Source: Heterostelium multicystogenum
Taxonomy: Eukaryota; Evosea; Eumycetozoa; Acytosteliales; Acytosteliaceae
Assembly (NCBI GenBank): GCA_003667245.1
Contig: RCNN01000019.1
Span: forward strand, 1 to 64,000
Direction of reading: 5' to 3'
Length of the DNA: 64,000 nucleotides
Part shown: positions 1 through 9,584 of the stretch, piece after piece
Position numbering within the stretch: the stretch's first letter is position 1
How the letters are laid out: each line of letters opens with the position of its first letter
Translations under genes and position numbers: made by a program
The notes under the pieces: model-generated
The model's database searches: none
What the model was told of the DNA's origin: nothing
The model's input: the letters and a program-made list of their open reading frames with translations, nothing else

Positions 1-1529
1 CCATCTTGCTTTGAAGTTCTACAGCTACTACTCAAAGTTAGACCATCCCACCCTTTGAAGTCTACAATTGTTGCCTTCACCCTCTATCCCAGGCGAAATA
101 CGTTAACACAGCAGCATAAACAAACACTGGGAATCCCTGCATCAGGTGAGCTATATCGATGATACAACTCAGATCGAGTCCATTCGTGAGTACACCAATT
201 CGGCACACAGAAAAACGCTGCCCTACTGCCATACCTGAGCATGGGTGACCACAACTACAAAGAGTCAAGAGAACACTTTGCCTCCTCTCCATTACAAATT
301 GCTTTAGATAAAGCAATCAAGGATAAAGATGCTCCAAACATTGCCAAAATCTCTGGTCTTCTCCCAGAAAAACAATATTCCATCGGGAATAAGTTTGTTT
401 TGAAGCAGTCCATGCTGTGGCTGGAGACTCTTACCACGCCAAATCAGTGTTTCGACTATTGGAAAATGATGTAAATGGACAATTTCGTGCCATCGTTTTC
501 CATCCAACTACCTATATCCGTTTGATCAAGTACTCTGATATCAACAAAGTCATCCCAACAACTGCAGTTGGAAAACAAGGCCTGCTATATTCAACTCCAA
601 CGCCCATCATTGAACAATTTATCAATCTATTTTTCGAGACCGGACAGGAGTTCCCCCATTTTTTGGAACTCGGTTTCCAGATGTTCCGTAATTCACAGGC
701 TGCTCATGTCACATTTTCTAGAGAGGACTCTCAAGATTTTCCAAAAACATCTCAACAAACTGGAGTTGACATCACATGCAGAAATCCCATCCGATATTTT
801 CTCAATGATCTTTAGTGGAACTGAAAGTTCCAACAAGCATCTTTTGGAATTGGAAAGACAACTCCAAGCCAATCCAAACCGTCCCATTACTAAAGAAGAT
901 CTATATCTCTATCAGATCACCCCGAAGAAAACAGATCATTTTATTCCACTTGGAATCATGATGTACCTTAAGCATCATGAAAGCAGTACTAAACAACCAA
1001 ACATCAAGGATTTCATCATGTCAGGTGAGCTTTATAAGCTAATTACAGTTGGTTCTCTATTTACGCTAAAAGAAAGTCATGTTATCAAAGAGCTGTTTTG
1101 CCTATCTCAATCAAATTGGTAGACCAGATATCATCCGAGAATATGTTTGCTTCGGAAAGTGTGAGCAAGTCTGTTAGCACCTCAATCAATGTCAATCTAC
1201 TTTATGACATTTTAAAGTCCTACGAAACACCTCAAGAGAGAATACAATTTCTGAAGCAATCTACTTTTAAATCTGTGGTTGGTCGATATCACTTAGATTT
1301 GGAAGACATGCTTCGTTCTGATTTAACAGAATTCTATGAGGAGCCTTCATTATTGTTTTTATTGGAACTAATTTCTAACCACAATATCTCTCAGCTAAAC
1401 AAAACTTCCAATCTACTAAGTAAGCGAAATTCACAACTTAGTTTGAGCCCAGAAAGTATCCAATTTATTGAAACATATTTCCATCGCTCAAATCCAATCT
1501 GCAAACAAATAAAGTTATTTAGTTTTTAG
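1..1529 (+). pseudogene. Unidentified dictyostelid protein gene, broken into several frames
   Basis: Coding-like sequence runs from the window edge to a stop at 1527-1529, but only by hopping frames: roughly 150-230 in frame 2, 241-410 in frame 1, 411-700 in frame 3, 700-1110 in frame 1, about 1110-1165 in frame 2, and 1165-1529 in frame 3. Each junction keeps protein-like composition on both sides, with no GT-AG introns at the breaks, so these are one-base indels (decay or sequence error). The later part is helical and rich in Leu, Lys and Ser and ends in a Lys/Phe tail. I do not recognise the family. Multi-copy dictyostelid proteins of ankyrin or unknown type have a similar look, but no clear ankyrin repeat is visible. 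The start lies upstream of the window or before 150. Confidence 0.5.
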
Positions 1530-1746
1530 TATAAATAATGTTTTTTATTTATTTTTCAAGAATATTTTTGGATAATTGTTAAAAGAAATAAGGAGACTCA
1601 TGCATAAGATGTAAGAAGGGAGTCTTGAAAGATATATATACCTTATTGTCTCAACAGGTAACAACTAGTAACATGATGATTAAATAAAAGAAATTTCTAC
1701 TGTTTAACAATAAAAAAGAAAAATGAAAAGTTAAAATTTCATCATT

Positions 1747-1817
1747 GCGTTGTTGGTCTAGTGGCAGAATTCTTGCCTTCCAAGCAGGAGACCCGGGTTC
1801 GATTCCCGGACAACGCA
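1747..1817 (+). tRNA. tRNA-Gly (anticodon UCC)
   Basis: A 71-nt cloverleaf folds completely. The acceptor stem GCGTTGT pairs with ACAACGC at 1810-1816, with discriminator A at 1817. The D arm carries the AGTGGTA box. The anticodon stem is CTTGC/GCAGG around loop CTTCCAA, giving anticodon TCC. The T stem is CCGGG/CCCGG around TTCGATT. There is no intron. The internal A box and B box (GGTTCGATTCC) are intact and an A/T-rich run follows. This is a standard RNA polymerase III gene decoding GGA/GGG glycine codons. It sits alone between a broken gene and the Crinkler-like locus. Confidence 0.96.
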
Positions 1818-2243
1818 TTTTAAATAAATAAAATACCATAATGCGCGCATTCAACAAATTTTTTTTTATCATTTTTTTTAAAAATTTTCTGTAGCGAAAA
1901 TCACTCGGAATCTAAATGTAGGAAAGTTACTGCCTTTTTCCCAGAGTACTTGTGCGTGTATCGGCATCCTCTTATGACTTCATTAATAGATATCTTAACT
2001 GTACTACGTAATAAGAAGAGATGATATCTAAATATAAATAATAACAAATCTAAGGAAAATGATATCTGGTTTTTTTTTAATGGAACTATAAATATATTTT
2101 TATTAATCATATGACAGGCATCAAATTGTTTTCTTTTTTCTCTTTTCTATTATTGTCATTGTAAGATCTTAAAACTATGAAAGATTATTTGAGAGTTAAA
2201 GTGTCTTGCAGTTCATTCTATTCCAGCAGTCTCCAACGTCAAT
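1818..2243. other. AT-rich spacer between tRNA-Gly and the Crinkler-like gene
   Basis: No supported gene. The short minus-strand reading frame at 1901-2110 is hydrophobic and low complexity with no homology I can see. Convergent 3' ends would fit here. Confidence 0.5.
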
Positions 2244-4652
2244 TCAATAAAGACAGTGTATATATCCCATCTTCCAAGCCATCCCTTCAATTCTATCTCC
2301 AATCACAATCCATACATCGCAATATTTAATCCATCTCCATAGTCCTGGTCTTTCATCATGATATTCTAAATCATCTGTGTCATCATCAATTTGTTCATCT
2401 GTCATAGGTGCTTCAACAGGGTTCCACTCTTTCATATTCAAGTCATGATGTACATGGAGAACTCTAATGTGAGAACCAGGAGAAGGAAACTTATGTGCTG
2501 GAGAAGAGAGAGTAAAGTTGATTACCCATGATTCCGTGATATCTCCAAGAGTGTCTGAGTAGTTTTGAGTTTTTTGATAGTGTGCTCGCAGGTCCCTGTC
2601 CTTGGTGTTGGCGACAATGGCTAAGAGGTATAGCTTTCTTCCAGATTTGATGATTATGTCTGCCTTGAATCTGCTTGATGTGGAGATAGAGGAAGTGATG
2701 ATGACAGATCGAATGCCAGTGCAGATACTCCAGGACTCCAGTATTGAGAACAGCTCAAAGTGGTAGAATGCCTCTGATGGAACAACTTGGTCGTGCTCCA
2801 CATAACCCTCCTCAGTAGGTCCTTTAAATATCTTTGTCGAGATGCGACTTGACTCGACTGTGAAGAGTTTGAGAACTGATTTGCTTACAAGTGAGAGAAT
2901 GTCAATTGATCCATCATGTTGAACAGGAAATGGTTGGTCGGGGTGCAGTGCATCAATGTAGAGATTCAAACAGAATTATTTGATTAGTGGTGACAAAATA
3001 GAGACAGCCAATGGAAAGGCCAGTGTTCCCGCCCCTAAGAACCTAGGTGTTAGTAATATAATTGGAGAAATAGCAATGCGGGACCTACTTGATATAGAGT
3101 GGCCTCAAGAAGCCCTCGGATAATAGGAAGTTAAACTCTGGGAGGTCCAAGTATGAGAAATAAGGTTTGTTGCTGATGACAAAGGTCTTGAGTAGGTCTC
3201 TTCTTCTTTGAATTTGATTCCTCACGTTATCTCCATCGCCAAGCTCGATCCTCATTAACTTGGCCATCCTGTTTACAGTATTGTTGGAGATCAAACGATT
3301 ATAGATTCCATCCACACAGAATCTCTTCCATTGAGGAAAGTCAACTTTTGTTGAGGTCAAGAGAATACATTCGTCAACTGCTCTGCCACAGACGTTGACC
3401 AAGCCTGGGTGTCTGCAAGATTTCATTCTTCAATATGAATAGATCTCTATGAAAGTTAGAGTGCTCACTTACCCATTGGTGATCTTATAAATGTCTTCTA
3501 TTATCAGTGGATCGACAGACACTCGACGGATCTTCTGGAACGATGCAAACAAATCTTGTGTCTGTTCAAGAGTGAAGTCCTTCAGTCGTGAATCATCAGA
3601 AAACATTGAATGGTGATGCTGTCATCTTGTTCAAAGACAATATGTCAAATGTACCAATGGCGGTGACACTCTGAAAGAATATGTTAGAAAGAGTATTCTC
3701 TCAATTGAGATCTTAATTGAACTTACCAAGAGTACCGATTTGGATACAGACTTCTCCTGTTTCCAGCTGCGAAATTGTGACAGCACGTTGCCCATGAAAT
3801 CGTCATTCACTTGTAAGATGCGATTAAACCCATCAATGAACAATGCCACATGGGTATACCTTCCAATCCATGATTTTGAATTTACAGTTGTGAACATAGC
3901 TGGTAGTGGAATGCGCATGAAGTCACACACCGATATGCTTCCGATATTGCCAATTGAAACAAAGAGGTCCTCCTTAAATCTTCTCCAAAAGTCTGTTATT
4001 GATGTTAAGCTGTAAGATCTCCCCAAGTCAAGACTGTGGAACGGATCAGTTAAGTGCATTTTCAAAAATAAGAACAACTTACTATATAGGGAAATGTTCT
4101 CCTTCTGTAACAGCTCAGACAAGTTGATAATCATAGTAGTCTTGCCTGAGGAGTGAGAGCCATGAAGCAACGTGAAGTCTCCGCGGAGGACTTTGTCAAG
4201 GATATGTTGGTTGGAGTTTAGCCTGTCGACCCAAAAGTGCTTAATGTTCCTCTCATGAGCTCCAATTGCTCCATTGGTACTGAACGTTTGTACTAACAGA
4301 TGAATAATAAAGAGCTAAAGAGAATGTTAGTTCTTTGAACTCTCGCTCTCATTTCTACTTACGAGTTTGTCTTCCTGCAACAGGGGCTTGAGTGTGTAGG
4401 TTAGTATTGAATGATGACATTGCCAAGATATTGCTTTTACTTACCAGGTTGGACAGTAAGCGTGTAGGAGTAGCCATTGGGCAGGGAGGATGTTATGGCG
4501 ACATTTAACCCTTCATATTCAAGCTTGAGGACGTCGGGGTTTGGCAAGTTGAATGTAGAGCGAATGGTATTCTCTACCTCATTCTGGTCTTTGGTCCCGA
4601 ACCAACTCACAGGTTTGGTGGATCCTTTGTAAATAATGTTAATTGTATTCAT
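2244..4652 (-). CDS. Crinkler (CR/CRN)-like protein: ubiquitin-like header, P-loop NTPase, REase-fold C-terminus; probably damaged
   Basis: Exon 1 (4652-4445) encodes a ~69-residue ubiquitin-like header beginning MNTINIIYKGS and ends at a GTAAGT donor. A short exon near 4385-4370 and an exon from about 4312 lead to a Walker A loop, GSHSSGKTT (near 4155), and a Walker-B-like strand ending FIDGF (near 3840), where the usual Glu after Asp is Gly. After an intron near 3726-3676 the frame continues to the ITNG|HPGLV motif, split by an intron at about 3471-3415. The last block (2969-2244) has KADIIIK, then LLAIVAN, then an ESWVINFT strand, matching the restriction-endonuclease-like module of Crinkler effectors, where a Glu normally precedes the LLA-type strand. 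Known of the family: header, NTPase and nuclease modules, found in oomycetes, fungi and amoebae, and proposed to act as nucleus-targeted effectors or toxins. Breaks seen: an in-frame TAA at 2976-2978 just before the nuclease block and a phase mismatch after exon 1. Family assignment fairly sure; integrity doubtful. Confidence 0.65.
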
Positions 4653-5200
4653 ATATAATAACAGTGATTGATGAATATGTAAGAGGGAATTGGTTAACAA
4701 ATAATTATAGTTGTAATTGTTTCGATTATGGGTTAAAAAATAAATTAGAAACTAATTAATATGAGTTAATTCTTTTGAAAAAAGTGAAGAGTGTGAGCGA
4801 AACAGAAGTTTTATTTTAGGAGAATTAGAATGTTCATCATCATCCAAGGCTTGAAGAAGTTCTCCAATCAATAAGATACAATTCATTAACTCTATATATC
4901 ATGATTTTGAAAGATCATTCTTTAAGGACTTTGAACTCATCAATTGATTAAAACAACAATGAATCCAAATCTCTCGAAAGATGGTCTATTAAACCATGTA
5001 ACCCGTGGTGGTTTATTTTTTTTATAAGAAAGGTCTTCTGAATGATGTATACGGGATCAGAAGAATAAGAAGATATCTCCCTTTTAGCACAGCAGGTTTT
5101 TGTAAGGTAGATGCCGGATAGTCCGGAGACTAGCTTATCAAAAGGTTTGATTGGGAATATAGGATTTAAATAAGAATACAGAAATAAAGAAATAAAAGAC

Positions 5201-5310
5201 TTAGATTATTATTAATGGAGATTATTAGTTTATTTATTAATCATTAAAATCCTATATTTAAATCTTACCTTAGATTATTATTAATGGAGATTATTAGTTT
5301 ATTTATTAAT
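5201..5310. repeat. 41-bp direct repeat, offset 69 bp
   Basis: The segment starting TTAGATTATTATTAATGGAG occurs at 5201-5241 and again at 5270-5310. An 11-base inverted match (ATATAGGATTT near 5157, AAATCCTATAT near 5247) sits around the first copy. It is probably slippage or element debris. Confidence 0.85.
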
Positions 5311-5405
5311 AATAATCTAGGTTGATTTGATTGGTATTTATAGTGTACGAAAACGTGGGTTTGTGAGTTATCAAAATTCCAGATTTTTACGAATGTCGAA
5401 ATTCA

Positions 5406-5491
5406 GTAAAAATCTTAGGAACAATAACTGACTATTCTACAAGGTAAAAATCTTAGGAACAATAACTGACTATTCTACAAGGTAAAAATCT
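5406..5491. repeat. 38-bp tandem repeat, two full copies plus a partial third
   Basis: The unit starts GTAAAAATCTTAGGAACAAT and repeats with period 38 (5406, 5444), with a 10-base third start at 5482. The two full copies look identical, so the duplication is young or error-derived. It lies 40-120 bases before the first recognisable gypsy codons. Confidence 0.9.
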
Positions 5492-5529
5492 CCTATCTCG
5501 TAGTAATCTAAATCTTAACGTTCCTAGAG

Positions 5530-7044
5530 TTGCCAGATGGTGGGAAATTCTCTCCCGTTTTAATTTTCGTCATCAAACACATTGATGGAAATCTCAATAC
5601 TTGGGCTGACTACCTGTCGCGTACCCCTAGTTTCGCTGATCCTTGGGATGATAATTTCCTTTCTCAAATACGAAAGTCTTACAAGTCTATGGACGTCAGG
5701 ACTGCTCAATGGTTGAAAGCTTTCTCTGAATCAAACGATGTCATTATCGTCAACGGCCTTCACTATTGGGTGTGTTCCGAGACACCTCGTTTACTTCTCG
5801 TAGATCCGTCCCACATCCAAAGAGTTCTTACGGAGACACATTCTTCCATCTACTCCGGACATATTGGTGTTAATCGTATGTTAGATAAACTGTGCACTAC
5901 TTATTACTGGAAAAATCTGTACACTTCCATTTCCAAGTTCTGCGATAAATGTACTGTTTGCCAAAAGAATAACTTGTCTAAAGTCAAAGCTGGTTTGCTG
6001 TCTCCTTTGCCTATACCTGACAGACCTTGGTTAGACATCTCTATGGATTTCCTGTCCATACCACATCCAGCTCCTACAGGTGAAGATAACTTACTCGTGG
6101 TTATAGATCGTTTCTCTAAAATGGTTAGATTGTTCCCATGTACCAAATCTGTTACGGCTCGAGAAGTTGCTCACTGGTTCGCTAGAGAAGTCTTGTCGGT
6201 ATTCGGTGCCCCTAAAACCATTACCTCAGATCGTGACAGTAAATTCACAAGTGACCTATGGCGTGAAGCTATGAAGACCATTGGTACTACCTTGAAAATG
6301 ACCCAACCTGCACGTTGCACAAGCCGATGGACAAGCTGAAAAATGCTAATAAGAATGTACTCAATATACTAAGAAAGTATCCTGATCTCCAAGCCAACTG
6401 GGCAAGAATCAAACAATAATGTTAACGTTTCCACCAAGTTCTCGCCTAACCAATTAGTTTACGGCTATGAATTATCGCTACCTTGGAACGCTTTCAATGC
6501 TTGTCTGCTTAACTATAGGGATACTCAAGATACTCTTCGGGAAGCTGCTAAATCAAATCTTAAAGATGCTCAAGTCAATATGGCCATGTATTACAATGCA
6601 AATAGAGTCTCAACTACCTACAACGTTGACGACTGGGTCCTAGTCAAAAGATCCAGACTGGATACCTTCAAATCTACCATTGATGACCATAAACTAAGGC
6701 TTAAATACTGCGGCCCTTTCAAAATCTTAAAGCGTCAGTCGGACGTCAATTATATCATTAAAATCACCGGCTCCAAGACTAGGGTAGTCCACGTTGAAGA
6801 CCTCAAGCCGTTCCATGGTGATGTTGTCTCCAAACCAATACTAGATATAGAATCCATTACTTCAAAAAGGTTCATCAACAGAGGTACTGGCGTTCTCACC
6901 CAATATCATGTCAAATACGTTGGTTTTGATTTCGATTACTCTTCTTGGTTAAATGAAAAAGCTCTGCTCCAAATCTGCCCATATCTAGTAGATGCATTCA
7001 ATAATGATAATAATAATAACAACAATACTGCTGTAAACAACTGA
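5530..7044 (+). mobile_element. Ty3/gypsy retrotransposon remnant (Skipper-like): RNase H tail, integrase, chromodomain
   Basis: Coding starts abruptly inside the reverse transcriptase/RNase H C-terminus (FVIKHIDGNLNTWADYLSR at 5550-5610). An H2C2 integrase zinc finger follows (HSSIYSGHIGVNRM, then CDKCTVC) and a DDE integrase core with DISMDFL and SDRDSKF. Frames are broken near 6310 (the ADGQAE motif is in another frame) and again near 6410, after which an intact frame of about 200 residues carries the integrase C-terminal region and a chromodomain (KYVGFDFDYSSWL near 6920-6950), ending with an Asn tract. Gag, protease and most of the reverse transcriptase are absent, and no LTR pair was found, so it is dead in this form. 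Chromodomain gypsy elements of this order are known in Dictyostelium as Skipper; membership here is inferred. Confidence 0.85.
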
Positions 7045-7436
7045 TAATCTCAATCATCACACAACCTCTATTGTTTCAAAAAAAATCAAAAAATAAGTCA
7101 TAAAAAAAATAAGTGAAATAATAGCTTGTAAATAGATCAACACACACCACACAATCAGATTTTTTTCTAATTTTTTGTCCTGGAAGGGGATGTATTATAA
7201 AGTGGATGAAGTTTTTACAGATCTTCCAAAATTCCATTTTTGGATTTTGAAGATCCAATTCATTCCCCCTTTATATAGCACCTTTCTCCATACATTAAGT
7301 TATGTTTTCTAATTATAACTTAAGGTATGGATACAATTAATAAGATAAATAAATATATGTTTTCTAATTATAACTTAAGATAACTTAAGATTGAGTTGAA
7401 TTTAATTTCATTGTTTTAGATTCTAAAGTAGGCCCC
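7045..7436. other. AT-rich 3' flank of gypsy remnant with a short direct repeat
   Basis: No gene. TATGTTTTCTAATTATAACT occurs near 7301 and again near 7355. It may include a degraded 3' LTR, but without the 5' partner this cannot be shown. Confidence 0.35.
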
Positions 7437-7532
7437 CAGCACTTTATTACACCAGACTCGAACTAGCAACCTTTTGATATCTCTTGTGATACAAACTACA
7501 GTCAAACACTCTACCACTTGAGTTAAAGTCGG
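7437..7532 (-). pseudogene. tRNA-Tyr-like sequence with a 17-nt intron, degenerate acceptor
   Basis: Read on the minus strand, CCGACTT is followed by TA and a D arm ACTC..GAGT carrying the AAGTGGTA box. An anticodon stem TTTGA/TCAAA flanks CTGTAG plus 17 extra nt, as in eukaryotic tRNA-Tyr(GUA), whose intron lies just after position 37. The T arm is GCTAG-TTCGAGT-CTGGT. The 3' acceptor strand does not pair in place: a roughly 5-base insertion separates the T stem from AAGTGCTGG, which only partly complements CCGACTT. I therefore call it a tRNA pseudogene or a tRNA-derived relic. It lies about 390 bp from the gypsy remnant; several dictyostelid Ty3/gypsy elements are known to insert near tRNA genes. 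Confidence 0.5.
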
Positions 7533-7874
7533 ATGGTTTGATAACCATAAGATTTTATATTACTGGTTATAAAATAATTCATTTGTTTTTTAAAAAACTT
7601 CTTGATCTATAATGTATTTAAATTAAAAAGAAATCCTTTATTTATATGTATAAAATAATTATTGTGAAAGTTTTAGACCTCAGCATCAAAAATACACTTT
7701 TTAAAACCACAGGCAAACATAGATTCATTTTTTAGGTGTTTGAACTGTAATCATCCATTCATTTTTCATTTTATTTATTAATAAATCTAATCTATGATCA
7801 TTTATTATTAATTTTAGAAAGCAAATTTTTTACAATTTCATTATTGTATTTCTAGACTGACTAGCTATTTATAA

Positions 7875-9584
7875 ATGGGCAAAAGTGAGATAGTTGCTGG
7901 GAGTGGTGCTTCCGTACTGCCTACCATCAATAACATATCGTTGGAGCGTATTGACCTTGTGCCACTCAAGAAACAACTAAATGCACTGCTCAATGATAAA
8001 ACAGATCAATACTGGGACTATATAAAGCGATTTCTCCAGGGTAAGCTCTCAAAAGAGAGCTAGATTACTTTGTTTTGGACTATCTCACTGAGTCCAATAG
8101 TAGGTTCAATCCAATCACCAATCAATCACTGGCACGCAAGTAACAATATACTGATCGACTTCTTTCTTGTTTGTAGTTCATGTACATAATCAATTCTTTA
8201 AAGCATTAATATTCAACTCCTTCTATGCAAAGAGTGCACCGCCTGTTCTTGAACCACCCAAGCCAGTGCCAAAGAAGAAACTCTTGACATTCTCGACACT
8301 CAACAGCGCAGCCGCTGCTGCCATTGCAAATGCAGAAGTTGCATCGCCTATCTCGGTAATTGGTGAAAGTGGTTCGCTTGTCGGAACAAATGCTGGTACT
8401 GCTGCTTCAGCTTCATTGGCTAACAGCGCATCTAAAGAAAAAGATAAATCATCTTCAAAATCTAAAGACAGGGAAAAAGAGAGAAGTGAAAAGAAGAAAG
8501 ATAAGTCACAATCATCAACAGACAGATCAAAGAAAGATGGATCACTATCAAGCTCAACTAGCTCCACACCCAAGAAGAAACCTTCTTCCAGCAAGAAACT
8601 GCGAACATCAGCGACCCAATTGCAAAAGAGAGAAAAGAGAATACATCCAAAATGTAAGATTTATGACTATCGACAACAAGTATTTGCTGTTGAATCATAG
8701 CCTAACTGTATCTATCTACTTGCATCTAGATTCATTATTGTATTGTCCTGAAATACAGGCACTTAAAGACAGAATGGAGACAATTGCATGCGAATCTGGA
8801 CTTACAGGTGTGTCGAGACAATCGGTGATCTATATGATGATGGCATTGGAACAACATATCAGGGAAATACTTCACAATACAATGCCTGTTTTTCAACAAC
8901 ATGAAAGTCATGATCTTCAGCCCAATCAATTGCCACCGCCATACTACTTGGCCTATCAATACGATCCTAATATAGACAATCCCAACTTCTCTACATCCAA
9001 TAGGAAGCCATCCACCTCACAACTAACTTTGAAAAACAACAGCCACTATCATAAAAGTGCAACACAATCAATATCCGATGATAATGAAGATGACACCAAT
9101 AATAATAATAATTCAGCAAATGAAATCCACAACATTAATCATACTCAAGCAAATGATGATGACCAAAAGATGATTATAATTCCTTCAAACTCCACTGTAA
9201 ATCAAAATCCAACTACAATAACTTCTTCCTCTACAAATACAGCCATGCCAACAACTTCTGCAGCACCTACGAATGCAAACACCTCAACAACTACACCTCT
9301 AGTCAATCAAATCAACAAGAAAACTTTAGACCAAAACCCCCAATTTCTATTTATCAAAGAACCCTTTGCTCTCATTTAGTATACCCATTTATAAAATACC
9401 CGACAATCTATTTACATCAGGCATCAACGGTAACACTAATAATAGTAGTTACAAATATAATGATGATGATGAAATAATGACAATCACCACACAGGATCTC
9501 TACTCAACCATTGAAAGCAATCCTTACATTCTTGGGGAAGACACACTCAACATGGAAAGGATCAATGTCAATCGATTTAAGTGA
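7875..9584 (+). CDS. SAGA complex subunit, Ada1/TADA1-like
   Basis: The N-terminal exon from ATG 7875 holds the Ada1 signature: a KKQLNALLNDK helix then YWDYIKRFLQGKLSKE, continuing one base out of frame as LDYFVLDYL. An intron near 8140-8175 leads to HNQFFKALIFNSFYAKSAPP and a Lys/Ser-rich linker. After an intron ending about 8758 comes LKDRMETIACESGLTGVS and a MMMALEQHIREIL helix, the histone-fold-like part. A low-complexity T/N/S stretch follows, then, again one base shifted near 9375, the C-terminal TTQDLYSTIESNPYILGED. Ada1 pairs by its histone fold with a TAF12-type partner and scaffolds SAGA, a nuclear coactivator that acetylates and deubiquitinates chromatin. Two single-base frame breaks (near 8058 and 9375) look like sequence errors because conserved residues resume after each. 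Family call moderately sure; exon edges approximate. Confidence 0.65.

Larger units (their letters stand above)
4653..5529. other. AT-rich spacer with repeats upstream of the gypsy remnant
   Basis: No gene seen. The right half (5150-5500) holds two repeat blocks, listed separately, that may be debris of the element's missing 5' end or LTR. I could not identify a matching LTR on the 3' side. Confidence 0.4.

Noticed and set aside
1651..1872. Minus-strand ORF containing PGIEPGSPAW
   Set aside because: Well-known artefact: antisense translation of the tRNA-Gly gene.
8223..8594. Minus-strand ORF rich in Asp, Ser, Phe and Leu
   Set aside because: Mirror of the Lys/Ser-rich linker of the Ada1-like gene; composition explained by the sense strand.
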